Position numbers and translations under genes: made by a program. A stretch of DNA of 8,773 nucleotides from Gemmataceae bacterium (lineage in GTDB: Bacteria; Planctomycetota; Planctomycetia; Gemmatales; Gemmataceae), in the NCBI GenBank assembly GCA_947490035.1, contig CANLGS010000115.1, positions 1 to 8,773 on the forward strand. The letters run 5' to 3'. The notes under the pieces were generated by a model. That model was not told the DNA's origin. It saw only the letters and a list, made by a program, of their open reading frames with translations, and did not search any database. Each line of letters begins with the position of its first letter. Position 1 is the stretch's first letter. Below, piece after piece: positions 1 through 6,309 of this stretch.

Positions 1-97
1 ACCGCGACCGTGAGGGAGCGGGTGGGCACAGGCAATGCGCACAGCCGGAACCGGTGAACCGCGACCGTGAGGGAGCGGGTGGGCACAGGCAATGCGC
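1..97. repeat. Direct repeat, 40-nt unit in two copies
   Basis: Bases 1-40 are repeated exactly at 58-97. The unit begins ACCGCGACCGTGAGGGAGCG and ends CAGGCAATGCGC, and the two copies are separated by a 17-base spacer. The second copy also forms the left arm and loop of the inverted repeat at 53-127. The left edge of the window may cut off further copies. No protein-coding signal is convincing here. Confidence 0.9.
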
Positions 98-127
98 CCA
101 CCCGCTCCCTCACGGTCGCGGTTCACC
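53..127. repeat. 32-bp perfect inverted repeat over the glycosyltransferase stop codon
   Basis: Bases 53-84 are the exact reverse complement of 96-127, around an 11-base loop (85-95). The right arm contains the last five codons (Gly-Glu-Pro-Arg-Pro) and the TGA stop (110-112, minus strand) of the glycosyltransferase gene, so the hairpin forms at the end of its transcript. It could act as a factor-independent or processing-type 3' end, although no T-tract follows it on the minus strand. The arm sequence also occurs as a direct repeat at 1-40, which suggests a dispersed element rather than a purpose-built terminator. Confidence 0.85.
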
Positions 128-1597
128 AAGAAGGTACAGATACGCCGCTGCGCCGGGCCGCTTCACCTCGCGCTCGCACGCCCCGCGACAATCGAGCGTG
201 GCACGCATCGCGGTCTCTTCGTCGCCGTGCCGGTGGCTGACGACCACCCACACGCGGCCTTTTAATGGCGTGAGTTCCGCGCGGTAACCGGCCGGGTCGC
301 CGCGGTGTTCTTCGCCGAGCGTGACCGCTTCCGCCGGGAATGGACGCTCTCGCGTGTAAAAGGTGAACGCAGGCACGGCACCGTAGTAGACGAGCACGCG
401 GTCGCCGGGCCGGAACTCCGCCCGCACTTGCTCCAGAACGGGTTCGAGTTGTTCCGCCCGCGGCGGCTTGCGCAGCACGTCGATCGTCTCCCACAGCGGC
501 GCGACGACCAGCAGCGCGAGGAACGCGGTCGCGGCGAACCGGTTCTTCGCCGCGAGTGCCTCGAACACCTCCCACGCGCCGCGCGCGACGGGCAGCACCG
601 CGAGCGGCACCATGAACAACATCAGCCGACCGCCGATCGGGTACTGGTGCAGCGCGGACGCGAGCAGCACCAGTGCGACCGGCACCACCAGCGCGACCGC
701 GACCGGCCACCGCGCACGTGCGAACTCTCGCAGGCCGATGAGGGCCAGCACCGCCGCCAACCCGCCCAGCGGCACCAGCGCACCGCCGAACCCGCCCGGT
801 ACGGTGAAAAATGCAATGACGTGATCCGCCAGCCACGCGAGATCGCCTAACCCCTTCGGCGGCAGCGCGAGGAAGTGCCCGGCCCAGTAGTCGGCGAGGT
901 ACTTGTTCCCGCCGAGGTGCTTCAGACAGATCAGGTAGCACGCGGCGAAACTCGCCAGCCAGCACGCGATGGTGAGTAGCGCCGCGAGGAACCGCCCGCG
1001 GTCGCGTGCGTGGGCGGCGCGGGCGAGCAACGCCGTCCCGATGCCGCCAAGCACGAACGCGGCCGGGTGCGAACACCACACCGCCGCCGCGCCCGCGCCC
1101 GCCAGCGCGGACCATCGCCGGAAACCGCCCTGCCTTTCAAGCAACCCCAGCGCCGCCGCGAACAGCCCGACGGCGAGCGCCGTGTCGCTGGCGTACTGCT
1201 TGCACTCGCCCGCGTAACTCACGACGTGCGGCGACGCCGCGAACAGAATGACCGCGAGACTCGCAGACGGCGCGCAAAGCAGGCGGCGCGCGACCAGCGC
1301 GAACGCCACCAAGCCCGCGAGCGACGCGAGGAACGGCACCAGCCGCAGCGCCCACGCGCTCGAGCCGAACGCGCTCACACTCGCCTTCGCGGCCAGCAGG
1401 AACCCGACCGGGGCGCCCTGGTTGTAGTCGAGTTTGTCGAACAGTTGCCGGGGGGTGCGGTCCACCAGATTCAGCGCGAGCATCGCCTCGTCAATCCACA
1501 GGCAGCGGTCGGCGAGGAACGCGGCGGTGCGCAACCCGCCGCCCACAAGGACGAGCGCGACCAGGATCATCGAGACACGCGGCGCGGTCAGGTTCAC
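110..1597 (-). CDS. GT-C fold membrane glycosyltransferase (family 39 / ArnT-PMT-like)
   Basis: This is a predicted polytopic inner-membrane glycosyltransferase that would transfer a sugar from a lipid-phosphate carrier to an envelope acceptor. With the chosen GTG start it has 495 residues. Residues 9-29 form the first hydrophobic segment. The next loop carries a WIDEAMLALN motif with the Asp36-Glu37 pair typical of GT-C catalytic loops, then the NQGAPVGFLLAAK segment. A second charged motif, ECKQYASD, lies at 131-138. About nine further hydrophobic stretches run to roughly residue 370, including HQYPIGGRLMLF (318-329), followed by a soluble C-terminal region (380-495). The frame stays open upstream to an ATG at 1804, but those extra 69 residues are Arg- and Pro-rich and look non-coding. 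A GTG at 1684 and an ATG at 1570 are alternative starts. No Shine-Dalgarno decides between them. Substrate cannot be inferred. The 3' end overlaps the inverted repeat at 53-127. Confidence 0.85.
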   Translation of the reverse strand: MNLTAPRVSMILVALVLVGGGLRTAAFLADRCLWIDEAMLALNLVDRTPRQLFDKLDYNQGAPVGFLLAAKASVSAFGSSAWALRLVPFLASLAGLVAFALVARRLLCAPSASLAVILFAASPHVVSYAGECKQYASDTALAVGLFAAALGLLERQGGFRRWSALAGAGAAAVWCSHPAAFVLGGIGTALLARAAHARDRGRFLAALLTIACWLASFAACYLICLKHLGGNKYLADYWAGHFLALPPKGLGDLAWLADHVIAFFTVPGGFGGALVPLGGLAAVLALIGLREFARARWPVAVALVVPVALVLLASALHQYPIGGRLMLFMVPLAVLPVARGAWEVFEALAAKNRFAATAFLALLVVAPLWETIDVLRKPPRAEQLEPVLEQVRAEFRPGDRVLVYYGAVPAFTFYTRERPFPAEAVTLGEEHRGDPAGYRAELTPLKGRVWVVVSHRHGDEETAMRATLDCRGACEREVKRPGAAAYLYLLGEPRP

Positions 1598-1850
1598 CGG
1601 GGCCGGGTCGATTACGACTACCGCAACCACCTTCGCGGTCGGCTGGAGGCGGATCTCGGGCGGTGCAGTTGTTGATGTTTCCACGGACGGTCTCGTAGTC
1701 GGGCGGCACACGGTAGCACCGTGCGAGAGACCATCGCAACCCCAACGCCGCGGCCGGGAGTTGGCGAAATACCGGCGCCCGCGCGGTTGTCCCCAACGCC
1801 ACAACCGGGTAGCATCAGCTCACCTGCTTTCTAACCCCCACCGGCCGTCT
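1598..1850. other. Divergent intergenic region, no gene seen
   Basis: This is the gap between the divergent glycosyltransferase and acetyltransferase genes, assuming the starts chosen here. It should hold both promoters, but I see no clear -35/-10 pair and no Shine-Dalgarno for either gene. If the glycosyltransferase begins further upstream (GTG at 1684 or ATG at 1804), part of this stretch is coding on the minus strand. Confidence 0.5.
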
Positions 1851-2789
1851 GTGAACATCCGTACCTTCCAACCCGGCGACGAAGTGACACAGGCGGCGCT
1901 GTTCAACGTCGCCGCGTTCGCGCTGCCGGGGTTTAAAGCGTCAACCGCCGACGACGTGAGGAAGCGAACCCGCGCCCGCGGGTTCGACCCCGCGACGCGG
2001 TTCTACGCCGAGGAAGCCGGACAGGTGGTGGGCTACTGCACGCTGGAACCGGCGCAGCGCCGCGTGAGCGTGCCGTGGTGCCGCAAGGGGCACGCGGACG
2101 CGGCCGGGCCGTTGTTCGACGCCGCGCTGACCGCCGCCCGCGAGCGCGGCCTGACGACGGTGTTCGCCGCGTACCGCCGCGATTGGGAACCGGTGCAGAC
2201 GTTCCTGTCGGATCGCGGGTTTGCCGTCGCGCGGGAGATCGTGAACTACTGGGCGGACCCGGTCGACCTGCCCACGCTTGCGAACCGCGGCAAGTTGCCG
2301 ATCAACCGCCTCCGCCGAGCCGACGTGCCCGCGGTCGCCGCGATGGGCAAGGGGTTACTCCGGTTGCCCGCCGACGAGCTTGAAAGTTATTTCTTCGCGA
2401 ACCCGTACTTCCCAGCGGAGGCGTACCTCGTCCTCCGCGCGCCGGACGAGACGCCAATGGCGGTCGGGATCGGGTTGGAGAGCGTCACCTACGCGGACGT
2501 GAAGAAGATCGACCCGCTAGCCCCGTGCTTCCGACTCGCCGCGTTCGGCACCGAGGGGCTGAACACCAAGCGCGTCAACGGGTTGTTCAGCTTCCTGGTG
2601 GCGAACCCGGCGAACGCGATGACGGCGGGGCTGGCGTTGCTTTCGGAGGCGTCGCAGGAGATGACCGAGGGAACCGTGACGGCCCTGGCGGCGCAGTGCC
2701 CGTCCGACGTGCCGCACCTCGCGAACTTCTACGCGCGCCACTTCAAGGAACAAGGCCGCTTCCCGATGTTGGAGAAGCAGTTAATTTAG
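1851..2789 (+). CDS. GNAT-like N-acetyltransferase, probable two-domain
   Basis: The product is a predicted cytoplasmic acetyl-CoA-dependent acyltransferase of 312 residues. The N-terminal half reads as one GNAT fold: strand 1 (NIRTFQPGDE), a helix, central strands FYAEEAGQVVGYCTLEP (51-67), then a region with a Gly-rich turn (RKGHADAAGPLF, 78-89) and helix 90-100 where the acetyl-CoA site normally lies, followed by TVFAAYRRDWEPVQTFLSDRGF (103-124). The second half (about 150-312) begins again with a strand (INRLRRADVPAVAAM), as a degenerate second GNAT domain would. The canonical R/Q-x-x-G-x-G/A motif is not cleanly present, so acceptor and activity are uncertain. GTG at 1851 is chosen because the reading frame takes on protein character there; upstream codons run antisense to the glycosyltransferase. 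No Shine-Dalgarno is visible. The gene ends 5 bases before a long inverted repeat. Confidence 0.75.
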   Translation: MNIRTFQPGDEVTQAALFNVAAFALPGFKASTADDVRKRTRARGFDPATRFYAEEAGQVVGYCTLEPAQRRVSVPWCRKGHADAAGPLFDAALTAARERGLTTVFAAYRRDWEPVQTFLSDRGFAVAREIVNYWADPVDLPTLANRGKLPINRLRRADVPAVAAMGKGLLRLPADELESYFFANPYFPAEAYLVLRAPDETPMAVGIGLESVTYADVKKIDPLAPCFRLAAFGTEGLNTKRVNGLFSFLVANPANAMTAGLALLSEASQEMTEGTVTALAAQCPSDVPHLANFYARHFKEQGRFPMLEKQLI

Positions 2790-2794
2790 CCAAA

Positions 2795-2931
2795 CCGAAG
2801 AGAAGAGTGTTCACCGCGGAGACCGCGGAGACCGGAGAGAGAAGACAGCAGAGTTCAAAGACCAAGTCTCTTCTCACTCTGGTTTTCTCTCCGGTCTCCG
2901 CGGTCTCTGCGGTGAACACTCTTCTCTTCGG
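2795..2931. repeat. 45-bp inverted repeat filling the acetyltransferase-phosphoesterase gap
   Basis: Bases 2795-2839 match the reverse complement of 2887-2931 at 44 of 45 positions, with a 47-base loop (2840-2886). Each arm contains a 9-base tandem (CGCGGAGAC twice on the left arm, with one substitution in the right arm). The element starts 5 bases after the acetyltransferase stop and ends 15 bases before the phosphoesterase ATG, so it occupies almost the whole gap. Reading frames stay open through it on both strands, which creates artefactual ORFs. It resembles a dispersed MITE/REP-like element. A 5-base GCCAA occurs at 2789-2793 and 2931-2935, too short to be called a target duplication. 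Confidence 0.9.
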
Positions 2932-2946
2932 CCAACCGGGTGCCTC

Positions 2947-3693
2947 ATGCGGGCGATTCTGAGCGACGTTCACGGCAACATCGAGGCGCTCGACGCGGTC
3001 CTTGCGGACATCGCGCGCCTGCCGGTGTCGTCCACCTACAGCCTCGGCGACATCGTCGGCTACGGTCCCAACCCGATCGAGTGCCTCGACCGCGCCATGA
3101 AGTTCGACACGAACGTGCTGGGCAACCACGACCACGCGGTGCTGTTCGACCCGACCGGGTTCAGCCCGACCGCGGAGAAGGCGGCGCTCTGGACCCGCGC
3201 CGTCATCGAGGGCGCCCGCCGCGACGAACTGTGGCAGTTCCTGTCCGAGCGGCCCCGGCAGTTCCGCGACGGCGACTTCCTCTTCGTCCACGGGTCGGCG
3301 CGCAACCAGACGAACGAGTACGTGTTCCCCGAAGACGTGTACAACGTCACCAAGATGAACAAGATCGGCGAGCACATCGGGCGGTACTGCTTCGCGGGAC
3401 ACACGCACGTCCCCGGCATCTTCCTCGAACCGGAACCGGGCGCGCAGTGGCAGTTCCTCTCCCCGGAGGAGATCGACCACAGTTGGCGCCTGGACGAGCG
3501 GAAGACGATCGTGAACGTCGGGTCGGTGGGCCAGCCGCGCGACGCCAACTGGCGCGCGTGCTACGTCACCCTCGACGGGCTGGATTTGGTATTCCACCGC
3601 GTGCCTTACGACGTGGACGCGACCGTGGCGAAGATCTACGCCGTGCCGGAGTTGAACGACTTCCTCGGCGACCGCCTCCGCGAAGGGCGCTGA
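2947..3693 (+). CDS. Calcineurin-like metallophosphoesterase (YfcE/Metallophos_2 type)
   Basis: The product is a predicted cytoplasmic dinuclear-metal phosphoesterase of 248 residues, a usual length for this family. All five signature blocks are visible in order: D7-x-H9 in LSDVHGN, G34-D35 in SLGDIVGYGPNP, G59-N60-H61-D62, H115 in FVHGS, and G151-H-T-H154. They are followed by the NVGSVGQPRD strand (190-199) that is characteristic of this subgroup. The complete metal ligand set implies an active enzyme. The substrate cannot be read from sequence; relatives act on phosphodiesters, dinucleotides or phosphoproteins. The ATG at 2947 is followed at once by the first beta strand, so the start is secure, but no Shine-Dalgarno precedes it. 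The leader is largely the inverted repeat at 2795-2931. Downstream the gene runs into the repeat island before a convergent DUF1573 gene. Confidence 0.93.
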   Translation: MRAILSDVHGNIEALDAVLADIARLPVSSTYSLGDIVGYGPNPIECLDRAMKFDTNVLGNHDHAVLFDPTGFSPTAEKAALWTRAVIEGARRDELWQFLSERPRQFRDGDFLFVHGSARNQTNEYVFPEDVYNVTKMNKIGEHIGRYCFAGHTHVPGIFLEPEPGAQWQFLSPEEIDHSWRLDERKTIVNVGSVGQPRDANWRACYVTLDGLDLVFHRVPYDVDATVAKIYAVPELNDFLGDRLREGR

Positions 3694-3696
3694 CTC

Positions 3697-3915
3697 TTGT
3701 AGGTGGGACAAGGCTTTGCGCCGTCCCACCTCTTCTCTTGTAGCACAGACATTCCTGTCTGTGCTTCCAAAGGCAACACAGACATTCCTGTCTGTGCTTC
3801 CAAAGGCAACACAGACATTCCTGTCTGTGCTTCCAAAGGCAACACAGACAGGAATGTCTGTGCCACAACACCAAAGGCATGGTGGGACGGCGCAAAGCCT
3901 TGTCCCACCCTACAA
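3697..3915. repeat. Nested repeat island with outer 34/35-nt inverted arms
   Basis: Bases 3697-3730 are the reverse complement of 3881-3915 apart from a single one-base indel. Each arm is itself a hairpin (GGTGGGAC ... GTCCCACC around an internal GGC/GCC pairing). Between the arms sits a tandem array (3744-3862). The island starts 3 bases after the phosphoesterase stop (TGA, 3691-3693), and its right arm abuts the DUF1573 stop (3916-3918), so it is the whole convergent intergenic region. It probably ends transcription from both sides or at least folds in both 3' ends, as REP-type elements do. No transposase is present. Confidence 0.92.
3744..3862. repeat. 33-bp tandem array of short palindromes, last copy inverted
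   Basis: Three exact head-to-tail copies of a 33-base unit occupy 3744-3776, 3777-3809 and 3810-3842. Each unit is a palindromic core CACAGACA-TTCC-TGTCTGTG (8-bp stem, 4-base loop) plus a 13-base linker CTTCCAAAGGCAA. A fourth core at 3843-3862 has the reversed loop (GGAA), so it is the same core in opposite orientation. A related CCAAAGGCA linker piece follows at 3871-3879. There are no unique spacers, which excludes CRISPR. Confidence 0.93.
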
Positions 3916-5103
3916 CTACTTCGGTATCGCCGGAATCGTCGGCAGCCCTGGCAGCCCTTCGCTCTTCGGAATCTCGACGTCCTTCGCAATCTCTCCGGGC
4001 TTGCGAATCCCTTCGGCTTCGACCGGCAGCAGCGCGGCGGCTTCGCCCGCGTCGGTGCGGATGCGCAACTGACGTGCCACCGTGCCCGGCACCTTCGGCG
4101 TGAACCTCACCACGATCACCTGAACAGGCAGCGCGGCCTGCGCCGCCGGCAGTTCGACCGTGATCCCGTCGCCGGTGCCGTCCACGCCCACCACCTTGAA
4201 CGGCTTCGCGGCCCGCACCAGCACCCGCTGTGTGACCGACTCGCCGACCTTCGCCTCGAACCGCACCTTGCCGGGCGCGAGTTCCAACGGCGCGACCACC
4301 GTGCCCGTCACGCCGACGTGGATGAGCGGGTTCGTCGGGTCGTTCGTCTTGAGCGTGATCTGCTCGGAGATCGGGCCGGGGTCCGACTTCCCGTTGAGCG
4401 TCACGTCCACCTGGTACTCGGCGCCGCCGCGGAGCGGCCCGCCGCGGCTCACCTCGGACAGCTTCACCTCGAACGGGTACGCGCCCGCCACCACCTCGGT
4501 GATCTTCCAGTCGCGCGTGCGCCCGGAGTACTTCACCTGCACCGACTGGCTCAACCGCGTGCCCTGCGGGACGGTGCCGAAGCTGACCGCGCCGGGGCTG
4601 ACGCCCACGTCCGTGCGGCTCGTCGCGGAGACGCGGATGACGGCCGTGGACACGAACTTCGGGCCGACGGTGACGTAGAAGGTCTGCGCGTTCTGGCCGA
4701 CGAACTTGCCGGCGTTCATCGTCACCGTGAGATCGACCGACTCGTTCGGCTGTAGCACCTTCGTCATCGGCACGTAGTCGAGGCAAGTGCAGCTCTTTCG
4801 CACGTCCGTGATCTGCATCGGCACGTCGTAGATATTCGTGATGGTGAACTTGTGAACGCAGAGCGTGCCGTGCGGCACGTCGCCGAAGTTGTGCGTGATG
4901 ACCGCGGGCGCGGCCTGGTCGCGGTTGGTCGCGATGTCCGTCAGGAAGAACTTGTTCGCCCACGGCGCTTGCGCGGCTGGTTGTACCGGCTGTGCCACCG
5001 GCGCCGGTGACGCCGGCGGAACAGGTATCGGTTGCGCGGCCGTCGCGACCGTCAAACCCAGTCCGGCTACCGCGACCGCTGCTATGCGCAATGCTTGCTT
5101 CAT
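3916..5103 (-). CDS. Exported DUF1573 domain protein
   Basis: The product has 395 residues. Residues 1-23 form a signal peptide (MKQALR, then a hydrophobic Ala/Val/Leu run ending ATAAQ), so it is exported to the periplasm or cell surface. A Pro/Ala/Val/Gln-rich linker (24-47) follows. A DUF1573 domain starts at about 65: THNFGDVPHGT (70-80), HKFTITN, then VRKSCTCLDY (101-110) with the conserved Ser-Cys-x-Cys. Two further Ig-like beta repeats begin near 168 (VSPGAVSFGTVPQGT) and 273 (LELAPGKVRFEAKVGE). DUF1573 proteins are abundant in Planctomycetes and Bacteroidetes; their molecular role is not settled, and structural or adhesion roles are inferred from the Ig-like (ASPM-SPD-2-Hydin) fold. 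The start is well supported: GGGAGG at 5111-5116 lies 7 bases before the ATG. A 36-bp inverted repeat sits just upstream of that ribosome-binding site. Confidence 0.88.
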   Translation of the reverse strand: MKQALRIAAVAVAGLGLTVATAAQPIPVPPASPAPVAQPVQPAAQAPWANKFFLTDIATNRDQAAPAVITHNFGDVPHGTLCVHKFTITNIYDVPMQITDVRKSCTCLDYVPMTKVLQPNESVDLTVTMNAGKFVGQNAQTFYVTVGPKFVSTAVIRVSATSRTDVGVSPGAVSFGTVPQGTRLSQSVQVKYSGRTRDWKITEVVAGAYPFEVKLSEVSRGGPLRGGAEYQVDVTLNGKSDPGPISEQITLKTNDPTNPLIHVGVTGTVVAPLELAPGKVRFEAKVGESVTQRVLVRAAKPFKVVGVDGTGDGITVELPAAQAALPVQVIVVRFTPKVPGTVARQLRIRTDAGEAAALLPVEAEGIRKPGEIAKDVEIPKSEGLPGLPTIPAIPK

Positions 5104-5110
5104 TCGCGAA

Positions 5111-5116
5111 CCTCCC
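5111..5116 (-). promoter_or_regulatory. Ribosome-binding site of the DUF1573 gene
   Basis: On the minus strand GGGAGG lies 7 bases before the ATG at 5103. It fixes the start over the longer open frame that continues upstream through the inverted repeat. Confidence 0.8.
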
Positions 5117-5120
5117 GTGT

Positions 5121-5220
5121 CGCCTGCAATGTGGTCCGCCGCTCCGCGGCGGTCTTCGCCTGGTTTACTTCTCGCGAAAAGACAAAGACCGCCGCGGAGC
5201 GGCGGACCACATTGCAGGCG
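5121..5220. repeat. 36-bp perfect inverted repeat in the DUF1573 leader
   Basis: Bases 5121-5156 are the exact reverse complement of 5185-5220, with a 28-base loop (5157-5184). Each arm contains the internally palindromic CCGCCGCTCCGCGGCGG. The inner edge of the element is 4 bases from the DUF1573 Shine-Dalgarno, so an RNA starting further upstream would carry a very stable stem beside its ribosome-binding site. Perfect arms suggest a recent or actively homogenised dispersed element. No flanking target duplication is visible. Confidence 0.92.
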
Positions 5221-5267
5221 TTCGACCAATCTTATATCGGTGGGCAAGTGACCAACCTGCGCGCGAA

Positions 5268-5299
5268 CGGAGCCTGCGCGACGAGTCGCGCAGGCTCCG
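5268..5299. terminator. 15-bp GC hairpin after the ketose epimerase gene
   Basis: Bases 5268-5282 are the reverse complement of 5285-5299, leaving a 2-base centre (in practice a tetraloop or larger). It lies 45 bases downstream of the stop of the minus-strand epimerase gene and so could define its 3' end. No T-tract follows on the minus strand, so classic intrinsic termination is not supported. It may instead be another dispersed palindrome. Confidence 0.55.
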
Positions 5300-5343
5300 G
5301 TGTTGAACATCCGATGGGTTCGGTACGGTCGGCACGCACGGCC

Positions 5344-6204
5344 TTACCCGACCCGCGTGCCCATTCCGCCCAACTGCTCTTTCATAAACTTGATGCCCTT
5401 CGTGTACACGTCCTCGGGCGAGGGGAACAGGTCGCGCCACACCTTCGTCGCGGCGGCGAGGTCCGGCAGCGCGCGGCCGAACGCCTCGATCGTCATCCAC
5501 CCGTCGTACTTGACCTCGGCGAGCGTGCTGAACGCCGCGTCCCAGTTCACCTGCCCCGTGCCGGGCGTGCCGCGGTCGTTCTCGCTGATGTGGACGTGCG
5601 CCAGCACCGGCGCGACGGTGCGGATCGCGGCGGCCTGACTCTTCTCTTCAATGTGCGCGTGGAACGTGTCGTACATCGTGCGCAGGTTCGGGTGATCGAC
5701 CATCTTCACCAGTTCGACCGCCTGCGCCGCGGTGGTGAGGAGGTAGCACTCGAAGCGGTTGAGGTACTCGACGGCCATCATGAGGTTCGCCTGCTTCGCG
5801 AACTCCGCGGCCTGTCGAAGCACGTCGGCAGAGCGCTTCTTCTCACCGGCGGTCGGCCCGGTGCCTGAGAACTCGCCGATGGCCGAGTGGTACGGGCCGA
5901 CCACCGTTTCCGCGCCGAGGACGTGGTTGATCTCAACGACCGTCTTCAGCCACTCCACGGCTTTTTGCCGCGTACTTGCATCCGGGGAGATGGCGTTCGT
6001 CTCCTTCGTGAGAATGGTGACGGTGGTGCATTTGAGGCCGAGCTTATCGAGTTCGGCGCGAACGGGTTTGTAGTCGGCGGGCGTGCCGCCGAAGACCGGC
6101 AGTTCGACGCCATCGAACCCCGCGGCCTTGAGTTTGGCGAGCAGCGGGAAGTGTTCGGCGGTCACGCTGCCGGTCCAGAGGAGCAGGTTCATACCCAACT
6201 TCAT
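5344..6204 (-). CDS. Sugar phosphate isomerase/epimerase, ketose 3-epimerase-like TIM barrel
   Basis: The product has 286 residues, normal for the xylose isomerase-like TIM barrel family (AP_endonuc_2). It most resembles D-tagatose/D-psicose 3-epimerases. The metal ligands expected for that group can be placed: E146 in MAVEYLNRFECY, D179 in MYDTFHAHIEE, H205 in HVHISENDRGTPGTG and E240 in MTIEAFGRA; E152 and R211 match the substrate-binding Glu and Arg. The likely reaction is C3 epimerisation of a free ketose, but substrate specificity is inference. No signal peptide is seen. The frame remains open far upstream, but GGAG 7 bases before the ATG at 6204 and the immediate MKLGMNLLLW strand fix the start. 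The gene is divergent from the DUF4058-like gene with about 105 bases between them. Confidence 0.9.
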   Translation of the reverse strand: MKLGMNLLLWTGSVTAEHFPLLAKLKAAGFDGVELPVFGGTPADYKPVRAELDKLGLKCTTVTILTKETNAISPDASTRQKAVEWLKTVVEINHVLGAETVVGPYHSAIGEFSGTGPTAGEKKRSADVLRQAAEFAKQANLMMAVEYLNRFECYLLTTAAQAVELVKMVDHPNLRTMYDTFHAHIEEKSQAAAIRTVAPVLAHVHISENDRGTPGTGQVNWDAAFSTLAEVKYDGWMTIEAFGRALPDLAAATKVWRDLFPSPEDVYTKGIKFMKEQLGGMGTRVG

Positions 6205-6275
6205 GGCGCGTCTCCGGGGGAAAGGTTTGCGGCATTGTCCGCCACCGCGCGAGCCGCGGCAACGGGCAAAACGGG

Positions 6276-6281
6276 TATACT
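6276..6281 (+). promoter_or_regulatory. Possible -10 element for the DUF4058-like gene
   Basis: TATACT stands out in a GC-rich divergent gap, 28 bases before the ATG. No convincing -35 hexamer lies at the right distance, so this is a weak call. A GGAGGG ribosome-binding site follows at 6298-6303. Confidence 0.3.
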
Positions 6282-6309
6282 GACAACACCGACACCCGGA
6301 GGGCCGACG

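Noticed and set aside
110..1675. Plus-strand open frames opposite the glycosyltransferase
   Set aside because: They are Arg/Gln/Ala-rich and typical of antisense frames in high-GC genes, whereas the minus strand encodes a coherent membrane protein with GT-C motifs.
1434..1850. N-terminal extension of the acetyltransferase
   Set aside because: The extra codons are antisense to the glycosyltransferase start and show no domain character; the fold begins at the GTG at 1851.
2743..3729. Long minus-strand open frame opposite the phosphoesterase
   Set aside because: It is the antisense shadow of a gene with a complete metallophosphoesterase motif set, and its C-terminus runs through the inverted repeat.
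3744..3862. CRISPR array
   Set aside because: The period is regular, but the segments between the palindromic cores are identical (no unique spacers), the last core is inverted, and there are no cas genes.
3697..3915. Complete insertion sequence
   Set aside because: Inverted arms are present, but the interior has no transposase or any coding capacity; at most this is a non-autonomous element.
4425..4438. Fragment of the 36-bp repeat inside the DUF1573 coding sequence
   Set aside because: A 14-base match (CGCCGCGGAGCGGC) is shared with the repeat, but such GC-rich strings arise by chance, and the encoded segment fits the surrounding protein.
3566..4963. Long minus-strand open frame through the repeat island
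   Set aside because: It is an off-frame Arg/Gly-rich reading of the DUF1573 gene continuing through the tandem palindromes, which happen to be open in several frames.
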